A stretch of DNA of 64,000 nt, from NCBI RefSeq assembly GCF_927798215.1, contig NZ_CAKMMW010000030.1, forward strand, positions 1-64,000, in the 5' to 3' direction. Below are positions 59,235 through 64,000 of the stretch, piece by piece. The position numbers and the translations under genes are program-made. Origin of the DNA: Paenibacillus_E allorhizoplanae (lineage in GTDB: Bacteria; Bacillota; Bacilli; Paenibacillales; NBRC-103111). The notes beneath the pieces are model-generated. The model made no database searches. It saw nothing but the letters and a program-made list of their open reading frames with translations, and had not been told where the DNA came from. How positions within the stretch are numbered: the first letter of the stretch is position 1; the number at the start of each line of letters is the position of its first letter.

Positions 59235-59259
59235 TATTGGGCTACTACATCAAATCAAT

Positions 59260-60612
59260 TTATTTCTTTTTATTTGTGTCGTAAGCTGTTTGGTGCTCTT
59301 TCGCTACAGTTGCAGGATCAACTTTTTGTACGAAAAGATTTTGAATGCTAGTTAAGTGACCTTGTGCAGTTCCTGGGTTCATTGTGTTATCAAACGCTAA
59401 GTCGCCGCCTTTAACTTTCTTGAACAAGCCAAGAACATCCATTGCCATATCGGAGTATCCAGCAGCTTTGAAGTCGCCGTCAACTTTTTGACCTACACCA
59501 ACAGCGCCTTTAACTTTGAACGCTTCTTTCGGGTAGTTCAACATGAAGAAGTTTAAGAAATCTTTTGTTTCTTTCAAGTGCTTGCTATTTGCAGAGATAG
59601 CGAATGCGGATCCCGGAGCCAACATGAACTCATCAGGGTTACCTTTACCTTTAACTGTAGGGAATTGGAACACGCCAACTTTACCGTTAACGGAAGAAGT
59701 TTCGATACCGCCAGTTGCCCAGCTACCCATGTAGTACATAGCCGCTTTACCTGTTTTGAACAAGTTCTCGCCTGCGTTGTAATCAAATGAAGTTGCGCCT
59801 TCTTGGAACGCGCCAGCTTGGATCAAGTCTTCGAAAGAGCTAACAGCATCCGTGAATGCAGGATCAGCGAATGTTTTCTTACCGTCAACAACAGCTTGCA
59901 AGAATCCAGGGCCGCCGTTGGTGCGAAGCAATACGTTCATGAACAAGAAGGAACCCGTCCAGGAGTCTTTTTCACCGATCGCCATTGGCTGAATGCCTTT
60001 GGATTTCAAGATTTTTACGTCCTCAACCATTTCTTCGAAGGTTTTTGGAATATCTGCAATTCCAGCTTGTTTGAACAAGTCTTTGTTGTAGTAGATAACA
60101 CCGATGTTGTTACCATCTGGCAATGCGTAAATGTTTTTGTTGAAGCTATAGAAGTCAAGAATACCGCTTTGGAACGTATCTTTAAGTCCGTTTTGCTCAA
60201 CCATGTCATTCAACGGTGCAAATAGGCCTGCATCTACGAAGGGCTGCATTTGAGCAGCAGGATTCACGATTGTGATGTCCGGCACTTCTTTGGAAGCTGC
60301 TTGAGTTTTCAATTTAAGCTTTTGTTGATCCGTGTTCAAGGAATCAAGTTCGATTTTGATGTTTGGGTTTTTCGCTTGGTAATCCGCTACGATTTTTTTC
60401 AACATACCGTTTTTCGGATCAGTCGGATCCGGATATATGTTTTGGAACGTGATCGTAATGTTTTCAGCTTTTGCTGTAGCAGCTGGAGCTGTTGATGCGC
60501 CTGCAGCCGGTGAAGCCGTGCTTTTGCTATCTCCGTTAGAACCACATGCTGTTAAACTGATGGCTAGCACGCTTGCCCCAATAACTTGTAGTGCTTTATA
60601 CTTTTTCACCAA
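59260..60612 (-). CDS. Oligosaccharide ABC transporter binding lipoprotein
   Basis: A 450-residue family-1 solute-binding protein. The signal VIGASVLAISLTACGSN ends in lipobox LTAC (Cys at about 23), followed by an Ala/Ser/Thr-rich linker. The body shows conserved family motifs such as LPDGNNIGVIYYNKDLFKQAG and GKAAMYYMGSW. It starts with TTG at 60612 or GTG at 60609 behind GAGGGGG. It lies directly downstream of a heparinase-type lyase gene, which suggests uptake of unsaturated uronate oligosaccharides. Confidence 0.9.
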   Translation of the reverse strand: MVKKYKALQVIGASVLAISLTACGSNGDSKSTASPAAGASTAPAATAKAENITITFQNIYPDPTDPKNGMLKKIVADYQAKNPNIKIELDSLNTDQQKLKLKTQAASKEVPDITIVNPAAQMQPFVDAGLFAPLNDMVEQNGLKDTFQSGILDFYSFNKNIYALPDGNNIGVIYYNKDLFKQAGIADIPKTFEEMVEDVKILKSKGIQPMAIGEKDSWTGSFLFMNVLLRTNGGPGFLQAVVDGKKTFADPAFTDAVSSFEDLIQAGAFQEGATSFDYNAGENLFKTGKAAMYYMGSWATGGIETSSVNGKVGVFQFPTVKGKGNPDEFMLAPGSAFAISANSKHLKETKDFLNFFMLNYPKEAFKVKGAVGVGQKVDGDFKAAGYSDMAMDVLGLFKKVKGGDLAFDNTMNPGTAQGHLTSIQNLFVQKVDPATVAKEHQTAYDTNKKK

Positions 60613-60788
60613 TGTAAATCCCCCTCGTTTGAGTGAATGTCTTTATGATCCTATTATGCCGTGTAATTGGCACCCCTTACAATGCGTGAACTTTAGGTAT
60701 GATGTTTGATTTCTATAGGTTTATCTCTGCACCTTAAGTTTCCCCCTAGGGTGTTTTTTTATTATTTTAACGATATTTAACAAGAAAA

Positions 60789-60828
60789 AAGCGACCCCTC
60801 GGCAGCTCTCGCTGACATGGAATCGCTT
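60789..60828 (-). terminator. Terminator after the heparinase II/III gene
   Basis: AAGCGATTCC-atgt-CAGC pairs with GCTG-ccga-GGGGTCGCTT on the minus strand, with a T run after it. The ABC operon downstream therefore needs its own promoter. Confidence 0.85.
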
Positions 60829-60844
60829 GGTTAAACAGGATATT

Positions 60845-63145
60845 TTAGTAGGCCTTTGGCACTTCTACGCGGTTCGTGATACCGTCTTCGGTGAAGTAGA
60901 TATGAACGTCAAAGCCTTGATCGTCCATGAAATACGATACGTATTTCGGTTCACCATGCTTGATCGGTACAAGCAACGTTGCGATACGATGGCTCCGAGA
61001 AGATTGAGTCCTTGCCTTCAAATGATAGTGCGGCGGCAAACCTTCGATCTCCGACTGATCGATGTCAGTGAAGCTCTGATGCTGTGTAAGCTCTAGCTCT
61101 CCAGAGGAGCAGTAGACGAAACGACCGTCCATGTCGGCCTTATGCCCTTGAACCTTAAAGGTCTGTCCATTCAGCTTCATCTCATACAAGGTCTGGAATA
61201 GCCAATCTACGGTCCCCGATTGTGCGAGGTCGATATGATCGACAACCACTACGTAAGTGCCGAAGAAGTAAAGCTCCCGCACATACCGTTCCAGGTATGG
61301 CACATATTCTTGGTATGCCGCGGTTGCATTAGCACGGGAATAGCCATAGCCTTTGCGCTGCTCGGCAATTTCGACAAAACCATTGGCCGCCATATTTAGC
61401 ACTTTGTTCTTCTCAGCGTATTGACCGAGTCCGTCGATCAAAATATTATTCGTCGAGCGCGTTTGTCTTCGCCAATTCATATGCATCGTAGAGCTGAACG
61501 CCACGTAATAACCACTCTCAATGGCCAGAGGTTCGCCGTAAGCATGCAGCAAGAAGCCATTCTGATCGCCATGACTATGACTCACAGATCCGTATTTACT
61601 GCTCTTCGTGAGAAGCATAATGTGACGCTCCGGATCCGCCATATTGGAATGGAAAGCGACCCAGTCAATGTCACGGAACCATTTGACCGACTGAATATTC
61701 GCATCGGTAGGTGCGATGGCTTCAACCTGCGGATAGTCATGGCGATAGACCATTTCATCAAATCGGAAGTCCCACCACCCATAATTGTAAAACTTCATTT
61801 CTGAATCTGTATCTGTCTCGCGAACTCGTTCGAAATACCATTGATACAAACCGTTTCCTGTCACACCTGCAAATTGACGAATGTTAAAGCCCGTTTTCAA
61901 GCTGACTGGATCCCCCAATGTCGACTGATCGCCGAAGCTTGCACGCAAGGTGTCTGGGCTGAACGCATACAGTGGGAAATCACCTGTTTTCGCGAAAAAT
62001 GGTCGCTTATAAAAGTTAATCCCTGTATATTTCTTCAGCAAATTCATCGCTTCCGTAACAAAAGCCATCCCCGTCGTCCAATACATCGGACCTTCGGCCC
62101 AGCCCCCATCCGGCCCGCCCCACGGCGAGTAGAGACATGCATAATATTCAAGGGTATAGTCTAACCATTCTTGAACCTCAGGCTCCTCCTGCAAAAGCAC
62201 AATGCAGCATGGCACCAGCACACTGGATAAAGAGCGTACGGCGTGACTGTCGAACGGTACGTGATGAATTTTGGAATGTTCGATCACGTGTTGCGCGATT
62301 TGGCGTGTACGTTCGAGCAGCACGTGGCGAATATGCTTTCGTTCATCTTCGGATAGTTGATCATAGAGCCAGTCATAGCCCCAGGCGATGGCGCCAGCCA
62401 TTCGGAAGGAAGCCTCGTCGTTATAGTCGCGACTCGTCGTCCCTTTAATGTCCCATGTACTAATGTTTAGCAGCCAGGTTTTGGCTCGATCTAATAGTGT
62501 GGCATTGTTGAGTAGCTTACCTGCTACTGCCAGATGACGTACCGCATACAAGACTTCTTGTGTATCCATATACATTTGACGCCACAATTTGGCTACTCGC
62601 TTATTTCCTGGGTAATGAAGCGGCTCGGCAATCAGATCTCGTTCGATCCAAGGTTTGACAGACTTCTCGAAGAAGACGTCAAATTCACAATAGCTTGGAT
62701 CCGTCGTCAACTCGGCGCGAAAGGCTTCTACCTCCGATGCTTGCAGCCACAATCTTGGATGTTGAACAGAAACCTCTGCGTATCGGGTGGCTCTGCTTGG
62801 CAGAGGTGTTTCCGGCAAATCTGCTGGTACTTCGAAACGGCGAATGCAGCTCCATGCCGTTTGTTCGCCATCTTCTTCGAGCAATGCATAGCGCCAGTAG
62901 TATGTGCCTGCGTTGAGCGCAGCATCAGGTGTATACAAGTTATAGGGAATTGGTTGGACCGTCTGTGTTTCGGCAGGTTCGAAAGTCTCTGATTGTGCAA
63001 TCTGCAGCACATAACGATCGTGCTCTAGCTGTGCAGGAATCCACGTGAAGCGAGGCGGGTTTTCCAGCAACACCGTCTTTTCGTTCGGCTCGTATTGTAC
63101 AGTTAATACACCGCTCTGCGGTTCGTAAAGTGGCGATAATGACAT
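60845..63145 (-). CDS. Heparinase II/III-family polysaccharide lyase (DUF4962 N-domain)
   Basis: A 766-residue enzyme with no signal peptide, hence probably cytoplasmic. Residues about 1-115 form a beta-sandwich (fibronectin-like DUF4962 part), about 120-420 an alpha-toroid (RLWLQASEVEAFRAEL, YDWLYDQLSEDERKHIR), and about 460-766 the heparinase II/III beta-sheet domain with SVSHSHGDQNGFLLHAYGEP, whose His residues normally bind metal and substrate. Lyases of this kind cleave uronic-acid polymers (heparin, chondroitin, alginate, ulvan) or their oligomers. The exact polymer cannot be read. Start 63145 has GGAGGGG. Confidence 0.87.
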   Translation of the reverse strand: MSLSPLYEPQSGVLTVQYEPNEKTVLLENPPRFTWIPAQLEHDRYVLQIAQSETFEPAETQTVQPIPYNLYTPDAALNAGTYYWRYALLEEDGEQTAWSCIRRFEVPADLPETPLPSRATRYAEVSVQHPRLWLQASEVEAFRAELTTDPSYCEFDVFFEKSVKPWIERDLIAEPLHYPGNKRVAKLWRQMYMDTQEVLYAVRHLAVAGKLLNNATLLDRAKTWLLNISTWDIKGTTSRDYNDEASFRMAGAIAWGYDWLYDQLSEDERKHIRHVLLERTRQIAQHVIEHSKIHHVPFDSHAVRSLSSVLVPCCIVLLQEEPEVQEWLDYTLEYYACLYSPWGGPDGGWAEGPMYWTTGMAFVTEAMNLLKKYTGINFYKRPFFAKTGDFPLYAFSPDTLRASFGDQSTLGDPVSLKTGFNIRQFAGVTGNGLYQWYFERVRETDTDSEMKFYNYGWWDFRFDEMVYRHDYPQVEAIAPTDANIQSVKWFRDIDWVAFHSNMADPERHIMLLTKSSKYGSVSHSHGDQNGFLLHAYGEPLAIESGYYVAFSSTMHMNWRRQTRSTNNILIDGLGQYAEKNKVLNMAANGFVEIAEQRKGYGYSRANATAAYQEYVPYLERYVRELYFFGTYVVVVDHIDLAQSGTVDWLFQTLYEMKLNGQTFKVQGHKADMDGRFVYCSSGELELTQHQSFTDIDQSEIEGLPPHYHLKARTQSSRSHRIATLLVPIKHGEPKYVSYFMDDQGFDVHIYFTEDGITNRVEVPKAY

Positions 63146-63372
63146 GGATTGTTCCCCTCCAGGCTTGGTTCTGTAAGGCTTATGAGTGTTACGGAAGTAG
63201 GTGAAGCTTGATAAATTATAAGAATGAAATGAATGTGAAAATGATTGCAACTTCATAAGCTCGATGAATGCGAAAGTGTGTCCATGCGTTAGAAGTGAGT
63301 TATATAGTGTTTTTGAGTTTATGAGTTTCTGCGCGTTGAGTATATCTTTCGAACAAAAGACCGAATGACAAA

Positions 63373-64000
63373 TTACAGAATTTGTAATCCTTTATCTGTC
63401 ATTTTAACACGGACAGCCTCATTAGAAACATTAGCAACGGTTATACTGATTTCATGATCCGTTATTTGTGAAAGCTGAACTGGACTGCCTGCGCGATAGA
63501 CATGAATGAAATCCGCCTTGTGGTCCATACGGCGGTGAAGCATCGCTGTAAGTGAACGATTAGGATCCACGGCATCGCCTGGTGTCTGAACAGCCACAAT
63601 CTCATCTCCTGGTTGAACGAGTGCGGAGTGGAAGATGACAGCGTCTGAGTTCGTGAGGTTGTAAGAAGCTTGCAGTTCACCCGCTTCATTGCCGGCAACC
63701 CCTTCAGTCGGTACGAACCGGCTAGTAATCGGCAGTTGCTGCTCCTTGAGCGTCGTAACGTCCCCTACTTTCTCAGCGACAAGCAATTGATAACTAGCCT
63801 CTGGGTTAAGTGGTTGTTGCAAAGCTTCTACCGCTACAACAGGGTGCATCCACCATTCAATCGCTTGCGGTTGATCACCAGAAAGCTCAACTTGGAACCA
63901 GTCCAACATCCAATCCTCCGTAAGCAAAAGATGTCGATTCATCGTACAGCCTTCGTAGCCTTCCATTGATTGCAGCCAAGCGTAAACGGAAGACGCTGTC
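63373..64000 (-). CDS. C-terminal part of a second heparinase-like protein (partial)
   Basis: At least 208 residues, open to the right window edge, so the true start lies outside. The region GYEGCTMNRHLLLTEDWMLDWFQVELSGD and IEWWMHP resembles the C-terminal beta-sandwich of heparinase II/III lyases, where heparinase II/III enzymes have comparable strands. A short IRL-like tail (VRVKMTDKGLQIL) ends it. It lies 228 bases upstream of the other lyase on the same strand and belongs to the same locus. The function is inferred from these fragments and from context. Confidence 0.6.
   Translation of the reverse strand, partial: TASSVYAWLQSMEGYEGCTMNRHLLLTEDWMLDWFQVELSGDQPQAIEWWMHPVVAVEALQQPLNPEASYQLLVAEKVGDVTTLKEQQLPITSRFVPTEGVAGNEAGELQASYNLTNSDAVIFHSALVQPGDEIVAVQTPGDAVDPNRSLTAMLHRRMDHKADFIHVYRAGSPVQLSQITDHEISITVANVSNEAVRVKMTDKGLQIL

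Overview
The window looks like chromosomal DNA of a Paenibacillus-type Firmicute. This is inferred from several features: AGGAGG ribosome binding sites with some GTG/TTG starts, two YesM/YesN-type two-component systems each beside a family-1 sugar ABC importer, a Firmicute glpP antitermination system, cspA/ydjO cold-shock genes, and two dispersed intergenic repeat families. No rRNA, tRNA, CRISPR array, transposase or prophage was seen.

Layout. 1-506: gene-free edge with a G-quadruplex-type run and a repeat cluster. 0.5-5.9 kb: TVP38-type membrane protein, secreted helical protein, MFS transporter with divergent LysR regulator, and a LysE exporter overlapping an atypical carbamoyltransferase. 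6.1-14.6 kb: a D-galactonate locus (lipoprotein, two permeases, YesM/YesN kinase and regulator, KDPGal-type aldolase, galactonate dehydratase). 15-19.1 kb: glpP-glpK-glpD with two antitermination leaders. 19.2-26.2 kb: Tet(M)/OtrA-like ribosomal GTPase, AlkA glycosylase, MBL hydrolase with TetR, M42 peptidase, GNAT and DUF2500 genes. 26.3-26.76 kb: a gene-free block that looks like an independent structured RNA. 26.8-38.4 kb: OmpR-type two-component system, PadR with a DHA2 drug exporter, Gfo/Idh oxidoreductase, PaiB, an ABC exporter, VOC protein, diguanylate cyclase and YqhD-like alcohol dehydrogenase. 38.5-43.2 kb: nuclease-helicase fusion, M23 peptidase, ydjO and csp. 43.4-47.6 kb: two tandem membrane-anchored multicopper oxidases. 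47.75-49.3 kb: a divergent guanine-class riboswitch arranged as a genetic ON switch in front of a purine-type deaminase. 49.6-54.1 kb: cNMP-domain/DASS transporter fusion, second csp, XRE regulator, MazG-like protein, NlpC/P60 peptidase. 54.2-64 kb: a polysaccharide-lyase locus (two heparinase II/III-type proteins, ABC importer, YesM/YesN pair), cut by the right edge.

How it works together. The two YesMN-ABC loci fit sensing, import and breakdown of sugar acids or uronate polysaccharides: one makes products for the De Ley-Doudoroff route, the other depolymerises a uronic-acid polymer. The glycerol genes appear to be controlled by conditional terminators read by their own product, GlpP. The strongest candidates for new biology are the ON-type variant purine riboswitch with its deaminase, the roughly 415-nt structured RNA, the carbamoyltransferase with a changed substrate pocket coupled to an exporter, and the cNMP-DASS fusion.
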